Shown here one piece after another: positions 1 through 7,674 of a stretch of 64,000 nucleotides of DNA. The notes under the pieces were generated by a model, which made no database searches, had not been told where the DNA came from, and was given only the letters and a program-made list of their open reading frames with translations. A program made the translations under genes and the position numbers. Source of the stretch: Ryuthela nishihirai (Eukaryota > Arthropoda > Arachnida > Araneae > Heptathelidae); NCBI GenBank assembly GCA_038380435.1, contig JAWZYU010000034.1, forward strand, positions 19,323,404 through 19,387,403, written 5' to 3'. Positions within the stretch are counted from its first letter, which is position 1. Each line of letters opens with the position of its first letter.

Positions 1-290
1 TTCCCCGCCCTGCCCACGGTCAGTAGGGGACACCGATGTGCTTGGAAAGGTCGCCTTCCGTCGGATGGGACGTTAAGCCGTGGCCCCGTGTGTGGGAGAG
101 CCATACCCTGTGCACGTTAAAGAACACGTTGGATGGCCATGACGGGGGCTACCATCTGTCTCTCAACAGCTGTTCCAGTGGGTCCTCTCCCCCAACCTTC
201 TCTGAGCCTTCGGGGTCCATGTGACCTGGCCATTTAGCCCATGGTGTGCAAAAAAAGTGCCGCTCAGAGGTAAAACAACCCAACTCAACC
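1..290 (+). mobile_element. SINE copy A, cut by the window start (core plus one 3' module)
   Basis: The tRNA head lies outside the window. The core (cacggtcagtaggggacacc, then gggacgttaagccgtgg) is followed by one 3' module ending gaggtaaaacaaccc. All copies below belong to this family. Its core resembles, from memory, conserved domains of invertebrate tRNA-SINE superfamilies (Nin-DC/MetaSINE type). That was not verified. Confidence 0.88.
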
Positions 291-704
291 CTTAAGGACG
301 CTATGAATTTCCTTCTGGATTGACACTCTACCTAAGAATAATTAACTTTCTAGATATTCTAAAATATTTATATTATGCTTCAAGTGCTGGATAAGGCATT
401 TTAAGGGGAAAATAATCGCAGGGGTTCCTGAATGGCGATAAGGTCAAAATTTCGCGAACAAATAACACAATTGAAAATATATCGAAATCAGATGTACAGT
501 TTTTTGTCGTGACGTTTTGCAACATTTACAGTCGTTCAAAAAAGTATCCGAACACTGTGGTTCATTACGGAATTCTGAAAAATCATCTGGCAACGATTTT
601 TTTTAGAAATTAGTGATCTGGCAACCTTCGTGTCACGTGACACGAAGGTTGCCAGATCGCTTATTATCATCACTTAACACTTATTAGAATATATTTACAA
701 ATAT

Positions 705-917
705 GTACGGTCGCTCAAAAAATATCCGAACACTACGGTTGATTGCAGAATTCAGAAAAAAATATCTGGCAACGATTTTTTCAGAAATTAGCGATCTGGC
801 AACCTTCGTGTCATGTGACACAAAGGTTGCCAGATCACTAATTCCTAAAAATAAATCGTTGCCAGATATTTTTTCTGAATTTTGTAATCAACCGTAGTGT
901 TCGGATATTTTTTAATA
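705..917. repeat. Hairpin sub-block within the composite DNA element
   Basis: A near-complete inverted repeat: the left arm runs from ggtcgctcaaaaaatatccg and the mirror arm ends near ttcggatattttttaat, meeting around catgtgacac. It looks like a smaller copy of the same foldback family inside the larger element. The 64-codon open frame across it is not a gene. Confidence 0.6.
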
Positions 918-1014
918 TATGTAATGCGTATGAATATATAATGCAATGAATATGGAGCGTGTGCAGTACCGTTCACAGCAAACTGGAGCGGTTGCGGTTA
1001 ATGTTCGCAGCACA

Positions 1015-1098
1015 TTGGATCGTGTGAGTTCACAAAGACCTGGATCGTGTGAGTTCACAAAGACCTGGATCGTGTGGGCTCACTCACGAAAATATTGA
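1015..1098 (+). repeat. About 27-bp tandem motif, three copies, inside the DNA element core
   Basis: ggatcgtgtgagttcacaaa and gacct repeat twice in tandem and a third, altered copy reads ggatcgtgtgggctcactca. The same motif occurs once or twice in the related elements at 6861 and 20902. Confidence 0.6.
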
Positions 1099-1419
1099 GC
1101 GTGTGCAGTTACCGTTCACAGCAAACTGGAGCGTGTTCAGTTACTGCACACGCTCCAGTTTGCTGTGAACGGTAACTGGAGCGTGTACAGTTTCTGTACA
1201 TGCTCCAGATATTTTTCCTGAATTCTGTAATCACGTGACACGAAGGTTGCCAGATCACTAATTTCTAAAAAAATCGCTGCCAGATATTTTTCCTGAATTC
1301 TGTAATCACGTGACACGAAGGTTGCCAGATCACTAATTTCTAAAAAAAATTGGTTGCCAGATATTTTTTCTCAATTCTGTAATCAGCCATAGTGTTCGGA
1401 TACTTTTTTGCGCGACTGT

Positions 1420-1730
1420 ACCATGACTATATCAAAAGTGGCCACAACTTTTGCAGAAAGTTCCTTTTGGGAAAAACGTGGCTGTGACTGAGCGGTCGAT
1501 GTTCGAAATGAGCGCCGCCTCTTTCATGTCTTAATGTCAGAAAGGAGGGTCATAGGTCAGACAATAACGTTGGAATTCAATGAGAAGGCAATTGCGAAGG
1601 TTTGCGAAAAGTCAATTCAATGTACGACACTTCATAAAGACAGCTTCATACATTGAGCTACGACAGGCAACCCCCACATTGACTACCTTTATTAGCTGGC
1701 TATGAAATAAACATACAGGTTATGAGTGGT
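1420..1730. other. Unique sequence, nothing recognised
   Basis: About 310 bp between a DNA element and a SINE. There is no long reading frame, no splice-like exon and no repeat. Confidence 0.5.
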
Positions 1731-1990
1731 TGGGTTGTTTTACCTCTGAGCGGCACTTTTTTGCACACCATGAGTGTGCAAAAAATCAGAGGTAAAACAA
1801 CCCATAATTTTACTCAGAGGTAAACAACCCATAAATTGGGATTATGGTGTGCAAAACCAATTATGGTATCCAACCCATAAATTGGATTTTCTCATAAAAA
1901 TACTCAGAGGTAAAACAACCCATAAATTGGGTTGTTTTACCTCTGAGTGGCACTTTTTTGCACACCTCTGAGCGGCACTTTTTTGCACAC
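1731..1990. repeat. Scrambled inverted tail fragments of SINE B
   Basis: Pieces of the SINE 3' terminus (gggttgttttacctctgagc and its reverse gctcagaggtaaaacaaccc, some with deletions) alternate in orientation at least four times, separated by cataaattgg-type filler. It looks like repeated template switching or rearrangement. Confidence 0.7.
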
Positions 1991-2641
1991 CGAAGGCTCA
2001 GAGAAGGTTGGGGGAGGGGGTCCCACTGGAACAGCTGTTGGGAGACAGATGGTAGCCTCCCGTCAAGGCCATCCAGCGTGTTCTTTAACGTTGGGTTGTT
2101 TTACCTCTGAGCGGTACTTTTTTGCACACCACGGGCTAAATGGCCAGGTCACATGGACTCCGAAGGCTCAGAGAAGGTTGGGGGAGGGGACCCACTGGAA
2201 CAGCTATTGGGAGACAGATGGTAGCCTCCCGTCAAGGCCATCCAGCGTGTTCTTTAACGTTGGGTTGTTTTACCTCTGAGCGGCACTTTTTTGCACACCA
2301 TGGTCTAAATGGCCAGGTCACATGGACCCCGAAGACTCAGAGAAGGTTGGGGGAGGGAACCCACTGGAACAGCTGTTGGGAGACAGGTGGTAGCCTCCCG
2401 TCAAGGCCATCCAGCGTGTTCTTTAACGTGCAGAGGGTATGGCTCTCTCGCACACGGAGCCACGGCTTAATGTCCCATTCGACGGACGGCGGCCTTTCCA
2501 AGCCCATCGGTGTCCCCTACTGACCGTAGGCAAGGCGAGGAATTTTGCGGAGAAAAATCTCAACGCTGACCCAGCTGGGACTCGAACCTGGGAACTACAG
2601 ATTACGAGCCTGGCGCGCTACCGAATGAGCCACCCCCGCCC
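1731..2641 (-). mobile_element. SINE copy B, about 2.6 modules plus a scrambled 3' end
   Basis: Reading the minus strand: head near 2641-2565 with B box (GGTTCGAGTCC mirrored at 2578-2588), core, then modules down to about 1990. The end at 1731-1990 is scrambled, with short tail fragments in alternating orientation. Open frames across it come from the module period and are not genes. Confidence 0.88.
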
Positions 2642-2659
2642 AAGAGCTATAGATACCCT

Positions 2660-2718
2660 ATAGCTATATATATTATATATCAAATTATATATATATTATT
2701 ATATATATATTATATTAT
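2660..2718. repeat. AT microsatellite next to the SINE B head
   Basis: Runs of tatata and atatta over about 59 bp. Confidence 0.8.
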
Positions 2719-2842
2719 CCACCTTATGTGACCGCTAATTCATAAGTAGTACAGAAATAGAAGACAAAATAAATATAAAAAAATGAATTTTAATAAGGAA
2801 AAGATTTTTGGAAAAATCTCTAGTGTCTTTTTTTTCTTTTTC

Positions 2843-2893
2843 TTCGGGGGTGCCAGGGCCTCTTAGCCCTCCCTCTGGGTGCGCCACTGGTCG
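2843..2893 (-). mobile_element. Possible end of a DNA transposon (fragment)
   Basis: The minus strand reads CCAGTGGCGCACCCAGAGGG, then AGGGCTAAGAGGCCCTGG. A CAGTGGCG start is common at ends of several eukaryotic DNA transposon groups. There is no second end or transposase nearby, so this is tentative. Confidence 0.3.
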
Positions 2894-2993
2894 TTAATAT
2901 ACTCAAGAAAAAGAAATCAGTTAAACATTGTTAAAAATCAGTTTAAGAAAATTTCTTTTTTTCTCTAAATTTTCTTTATAAAGGCTCACTTAC

Positions 2994-3141
2994 CTCCAAA
3001 AGACCCCAGACGCCGTCCTCTACACGGTAAAGGTCATAGGTGAAGCGGAGATCGTTGGCGAACTTCTGTAGGAGATCAATGCAGAATCCCGAACAGCACA
3101 TGTAGTATTTGGGATTGCGGATGGCCATTGACATGTTCACC
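2994..3141 (-). CDS. Nmdar2: Nmdar2 exon, S1 core of the glutamate-binding domain
   Basis: Seen: 148 bp between an acceptor (gaactacag at 3142-3150) and a donor (GAG|gtaagt at 2994/2993). The first base completes a Gly codon left open by the exon at 15413, then 49 codons follow and end on a codon boundary. Key residues: [18 protein letters not shown] followed by [18 protein letters not shown]. Known: CCxGFCIDLL and FTYDLxxVxDG are the diagnostic S1 motif of NMDA receptor subunits, and the Cys residues form conserved disulphides. The wording is closer to arthropod Nmdar2 than to the GluN1 type. The expected next piece (NGxWNGLI, then the pore) is not visible on the minus strand from 1 to 2976, so the gene runs off the left edge. 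Confidence 0.93.
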
Positions 3142-3150
3142 CTGTAGTTC

Positions 3151-3547
3151 GGAGAAAAGGACATAAGTCACATTCGTTTCTCTAAAGTAGTAGTAACTGT
3201 ACGTTAATCGGTTTCCTCCCATGCAAAATATTTACTCTCTGGTATAACTAACTTTCGTTGTGTAGTCAATGATTCTTATCAGACTTCCACTGATCGATCT
3301 ATTTCTCTAATGATGTCTGTTAAGAGAAGTAGAGTATTGTTTCTGTTTGGTCCTTCATTCTACTGTTTCAGAAACTCTATGGGGACCTGATACAGACATT
3401 TGACATTTTGACATTTGGGAGACATAGAAGATTTGGAGTTTAAAGCAGGTATATGAATGTAGATTTCAGGTTGAACAAAGGACCAAAGAGGGTCATTCGA
3501 TAAAAGGTCACTTTTTTTTGAGATAGAAAAACTTAAGAAAAACTTAA
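3151..3547. other. Intronic sequence upstream of the 3141 exon, nothing else recognised
   Basis: Unique AT-rich intron, including the pyrimidine-rich tract before the acceptor at 3142. Confidence 0.5.
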
Positions 3548-4550
3548 GCCAGGTAACATTGACCCTGAAAGCTCAGAGAAGGTTGGGGGAGGGGACCCAC
3601 TGGAACAGCTGTTGGGAGACAGATGGTAGCCTCTCGTCAAGGCCATCCAGCGTGTTCTTTAACGTTGGGTTGTTTTACCTCTGAGCGGCACTTTTTTGCA
3701 CACCATGGGCTAAATGGCCAGGTCACAAGGACCCCAAAGGCTCAGAGAAGGTTGGGGGAGGAGATCCACTGGAACAGCTGTTGGGAGACAGATGGTAGCC
3801 TCCAGTCAAGGCCATCCAGCGTGTTCTTTAACGTTGGGTTGTTTTACCTCTGAGCGTCACTTTTTTGCACACCATGGGCTAAATGGCCAGGTCACAAGGA
3901 CCCCGAAGGCTCAGAGAAGGTTGGGGGAGGAGATCCACTGGAACAGCTGTTGGGAGACAGATCGTAGCCTCTCGTCAAAGCCATCCAGCGTGTTTTTTAA
4001 CGTTGGGTTGTTTTACCTCTGAGCGGCACTTTTTTGCACACCATGGGCTAAATGGCCAGGTCACAAGGACCCCAAAGGCTCAGAGAAGGTTGGGGGAGGA
4101 GATCCACTGGAACAGCTGTTGGGAGACAGATGGTAGCCTCCAGTCAAGGCCATCCAGCGTATTCTTTAACGTTGGGTTGTTTTACCTCTGAGCGTCACTT
4201 TTTTTGCACACCATGGGCTAAATGGCCAGGTCACAAGGAACCCGAAGACTCAGAGAAGGTTGGGGGAGGAGATCCACTGGAACAGCTGTTGGGAGACAGA
4301 TGGTAGCCTCCAGTCAAGGTCATCCAGTGTGTTCTTTAACGTGCACGGAGTCTGGTTTTCCCGCACACGGAGCCACGGCTTAACGTGTCATCCGACGGAC
4401 GGCGGTCTTTCCAAGCCCATCGGTGACCCCTATTGACCGTGGTGCAGGGCTGAGAATTTTGCGGAGAGAAATCTCAACGCTTACCCAGCTGGGACTCGAA
4501 CCTGGGAACTGCAGATTGCGAGCCTGGCGCGCTACCGACTGAGCCACCCA
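3548..4550 (-). mobile_element. SINE copy C, about 4.6 tandem 3' modules
   Basis: The head is at 4550-4470 on the minus strand. Modules repeat with an exact 169-bp step (equivalent points at 3714, 3883, 4052). The last module is truncated, starting mid-unit at 3548. Modules share private variants (for example gagatccact) that other copies lack, so they were copied locally. Confidence 0.9.
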
Positions 4551-5381
4551 TAATCAAAACTAGTATAATAGTCAAGCAAGTTTAAACGGCCATCATCCAA
4601 ATCCTATGAAGTTTGCTACTCATGAAGGTTAAGAATAGCAGAAAACAACAACTGAAAACTAGATGAAGAAGTGAAACCGAAGTGATTTTGTTTCCAATAC
4701 TCGAACTAAACAGAAATATAAAATTATTTAATTTCTTTTCCCTTTCTTGAAAAAAAAACTGTGTAAAAATATTATTTGCAGGAAATTTAAAAGTCTTGTT
4801 ATTACAAACGAAATAAAGATTATGATGAAATTTTTTTGCATAATAAGGATTTAGTTTAAGGAAACGCTTAGTAAGATATATACTTTAGCATTACCGATGC
4901 AGAAATTTTTTTTTTTCCCTGTCTGGATGTTAAAAAAACACATCGGAAATCGCATCCCATCTCTTACCGATGCTACGGCTGCCTCCCCCAAGCATGTGTG
5001 TAGAGGCATAAGGAACACGTGCTGCAATTGCTGGAGGCTCATGACTGTCTGAGACTGATTATGCGATGGACTCTCTATTGATCTCTCTGCTCTGGGGGAT
5101 GGCATCAGCTGGCTGATTTTTAAAAGCAAAGATAAAAGAAACTCTCCCTCTATGCCGAGGAGTTGCACCACAAAGCAATGATCTTTGGAGTGAATGTCGC
5201 CCACCACTTACGCGCTTGTCTCGAGGCCTCTCTTAATCATTCTGCTCGAACAAATCCGCGCTTTCATCGCAGCTTTTTTTTGTTTTAGCCGGCATTTGCT
5301 CCTCAGTCGTTTCACGATAATTTTTCCGTTTGTTTAACAGTGTTTTTTTCGAAATACAGATCGATGAATCGCGCTTTCTGT
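4551..5381. other. Intronic unique sequence
   Basis: AT-rich. The one notable object is the exon-like segment at 4968-5112, listed separately. Confidence 0.5.
4968..5112 (-). other. Exon-like segment inside the 12.3-kb intron, phase-incompatible
   Basis: Seen: a pyrimidine-rich tract ending in atcag (acceptor at 5114-5113), 145 bp richer in G and C than its surroundings, and a strong donor (TCG|gtaaga at 4968/4967). It is open in one frame (QLMPSPRAERS, then SLQQLQHVFLMPL). Joined after the exon at 15413 it would complete the Gly codon, but it ends at phase 0 whereas the next exon needs two preceding bases. Reading then hits a TGA early in that exon. It is therefore not a normal coding exon of this transcript. 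It may be a frame-disrupting cassette, part of something else, or chance. No protein family recognised. Confidence 0.25.
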
Positions 5382-5394
5382 TGATTGGTTAGAG

Positions 5395-6287
5395 TTGGGT
5401 TGTTTTACCTCTGAGCGGCACTTTTTTTGCACACCATGGGCTAAATGGCCAGGTCACATGGACCCCGAAGGTTCAGAAAAGGTTGGGGGCGGGGACCCAT
5501 TGGAATAGCTGTTGGGAGACAGATGGTAGCCTCCCGTCAAGGCCATCCAGCGTGTTCTTTAACGTTGGGTTGTTTTACCTCTGAGCGGCACATTTTTGCA
5601 CACCATGGGCTAAATGGCCAGGTGACATGGAACCCGAAGGATCAGAAAAGGTTGGGGGAGGGGACCCACTGGAATAGCTGTTGGGAGACAGATGGTAGCC
5701 TCTCGTCAAGGCCATCCAGCGTGTTCTTTAACGTTGGGTTGTTTTACCTCTGAGCGGCACTTTTTTGCACACCATGGGCTAAATGGCCAGGTCACATGGA
5801 CCCCGAAGGCTCAGAGATGGTTGTGGGAGGGGACACACTGGAATAGCTGTTGGGAGACAGATGATAGCTCCCCTCAAGGCAATCCAGCGTGTTCTTTAAC
5901 GTTGGGTTATTTTACCTCTGAGCGGTACTTTTTTGCACACCATGGGCTAAATGGCCAGGTCACAAGGACCCCGAAGGCTCAGATAAGGTTGGGGGAGGGG
6001 ACCCACTGGAACAGCTGTTGGGAGACAGATGGTAGCCTCCCGTCAAGGCCATCCAGCGTGTTCTTTAACGTGCACAGGGTATGGCTCTCCCGCACACGGG
6101 GCCACGGCTTAACGTCCCATCCGACGGACGGCGGCCTTTCCAAGCCCATCGGTGTCCCCTACTGATCGTGGGCAGGGCGGGGAATTTTGCGGAGGTAAAT
6201 CTCAACGCTGACGCAGCTGGGACTCGAACCTGGGAACTACAGATTACGAGCCTGGCGCGCTACAGACTGAGCCCCCCCCCCCGCCCC
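5395..6287 (-). mobile_element. SINE copy D, four 3' modules, intact 13-bp target duplication
   Basis: Flanked by TGATTGGTTAGAG at 5382-5394 and 6288-6300. The head is at 6287-6205 with a C-rich start, the core follows, then four modules. The clean duplication shows that all four modules arrived, or grew, within a single insertion. Confidence 0.93.
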
Positions 6288-6300
6288 TGATTGGTTAGAG

Positions 6301-6650
6301 CTTCGGTGTTCCGTTTCTGGTGTGCTTGTATGATTTCTTTTTTTTTGGTTTCTTGTTGTTTTCAGAGCAGAATTTTTATTTTTCGTCGTTTGTCAAGTTG
6401 CAGTTTTTTGAAAATGCGAAAGTTGAATATTTATTCGCGGATCGAAATAAAGTGGATTGCGAAATGAACCACAAAAACAACCTGTTTCTCTCCCCTCTTA
6501 ATAAAAAGAAAAGAATTTGTGGGTATCAGAAAAGGTTCGCCAGAGAAGTGTTCAATTATTTATCATCACAAAAGGAAAATATACTCACTCACATTCACAA
6601 AAGTGGTAACACCCGAAATTGAAAGATTTCAAGAATACCTATTTTTCTTT
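6301..6650. other. Intronic sequence, nothing recognised
   Basis: Low-complexity T-rich start. A 100-codon frame (6320-6622) shows biased composition and no known motif, and is not called. Confidence 0.5.
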
Positions 6651-6858
6651 GTAAATAAAAAAAAAAAATAAATACCCCCTCAAGCAGCTGCTTGCCACAG
6701 AGGTCTGACAGGAGCCTGTCAGTTTATATGCCATAGTAGAAGGTCTGAGAGGATGGCAGGACCTCAGCAGAAAAACGACACATATCCATGCCTTATCCGG
6801 GGCTCGAACCCAGGTCCCTTAGATCAGTAGCCAAGCGTGCTAACCACTCGGCCACGGG
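6651..6858 (-). mobile_element. Second tRNA-derived SINE family, one copy
   Basis: On the minus strand it starts at 6858 with a tRNA-like head: GTGGCCGAGTGGTTAGCAC (A-box region, Leu/Ser-like) and GGGTTCGAGCCCC (B box). A body of about 130 bp follows, and it ends GCTGCTTGAGGGGG then a T/A-rich tail near 6651-6670. The head is abutted by the TA of the DNA element that starts at 6861. The near-terminal GCTGCTTGAGG matches the end of the LINE 3' UTR at 7521. Confidence 0.7.
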
Positions 6859-6860
6859 TA

Positions 6861-7146
6861 CAGTCGCTCAAAAAAAAAAATTCGAACACCATGGTCGATT
6901 ACAGAATTGAGAAGAAATATCTGGCAACGATTTTTTTTTTTTAGAAATTAGTGATCTGGCAACCTTCGTGTCACGTGATTACAGAATTCAGGAAAAATAT
7001 GTGGATCGTGTACAGCAACTGTACACGCTCCAGTTACCGTTCACAGCAAACTGGAGCGTGTGCAGTTACTGCACATGCTCCAGTTTGCTGTGAACGGTAA
7101 CTGCACACGCTTAATTATTATTTCCGTGAGTGAGCCCACACGATCT
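6861..7146. mobile_element. Truncated copy of the palindromic DNA element
   Basis: The left end cagtcgctcaaaaaa starts after TA (6859-6860). The internal gttaccgttcacagcaaact and its mirror are present. Similarity to the 529 element stops near gagcccacacgatc, and there is no right terminus. Confidence 0.65.
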
Positions 7147-7171
7147 AGTATCAAAATAATATGACCACCTA

Positions 7172-7294
7172 CAGTCGCTCAAAAAAGTATCCGAACACTA
7201 TGGTTGATTACAGAATTCAGAAAAAATATCTGGCAACGATTTTTTCTGAATTCTGTAATCAACCATATTTTTCGGATACTTTTTTGAGCCACTG
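7172..7294. mobile_element. Minimal 123-bp foldback element of the same DNA family
   Basis: TA at 7170-7171 and 7295-7296. Ends CAGTCGCTCAAAAAAGTATC and GATACTTTTTTGAGCCACTG. The arms fold almost completely on each other around ggcaacgattttttctg. This is the cleanest view of the family ends. Confidence 0.8.
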
Positions 7295-7296
7295 TA

Positions 7297-7498
7297 CACA
7301 ATTTTTCAGTTTGTAATTTTATTTTCGTTAGTAAACCTTTCTACTGAAATCGGTTTATTAAAAATTTAACTTTTATATAAACATTATGCTCATTTAATTT
7401 CTCATTAAACAAAAACTGATCTCTCCAATAGTTTAACTAACATTAGTTTACTGAAATTTTAGTCATCAAACAATTCAGTAGTGAAGTATCACAGATGT
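7297..7498. other. AT-rich intron, nothing recognised
   Basis: Short unique stretch before the LINE 3' target duplication. Confidence 0.5.
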
Positions 7499-7520
7499 CC
7501 TGCAGACATCATCAACATCA

Positions 7521-7674
7521 TCATCCTCAAGCAGCCATGGGCTACGGAGGAAGTAAAAAAGTATAACAGATAAACCACCCGTGAGTAGGCCCTTAGAGGC
7601 TAACATGAAACACAAGTTAAAAATAGCATATATCATGCACATCGTCATCCTCAAGCAGCCATGGGCTACGGAGG
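7521..7674 (-). repeat. 30-bp direct repeat in the LINE 3' UTR
   Basis: The same 30 bases (CCTCCGTAGCCCATGG, then CTGCTTGAGGATGA on the minus strand) occur at 7645-7674, overlapping the stop codon, and at 7521-7550, 124 bp apart. The second copy runs into the GAT-rich terminus. This suggests either a duplicated 3' recognition end or a second template jump at insertion. Confidence 0.75.

Larger units (their letters stand above)
529..1418. mobile_element. Non-autonomous DNA element, Tc1/mariner-like ends, composite palindrome
   Basis: Bounded by TA (527-528, 1419-1420) and inverted ends CAGTCGTTCAAAAAAGTATC and its mirror (gatacttttttgcgcgactg, one end diverged). Inside are several hairpin blocks (ctggcaacgatt / ttgccagat, cacgtgacacgaagg) and a core with the motif gttaccgttcacagcaaact in both orientations. 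No transposase ORF. A TA target and these ends suggest mobilisation by a Tc1/mariner-type enzyme. Confidence 0.75.

Noticed and set aside
3714..6165. Many 100-190-codon frames with a shared protein-like sequence
   Set aside because: They are the SINE 3' module translated. The 169-bp step shifts the frame by one each time, and the same peptide appears wherever a SINE lies.
6320..6622. 100-codon plus-strand frame
   Set aside because: F/Y/N-rich with no recognisable domain, intronic and antisense to the receptor gene. Consistent with AT-rich chance.
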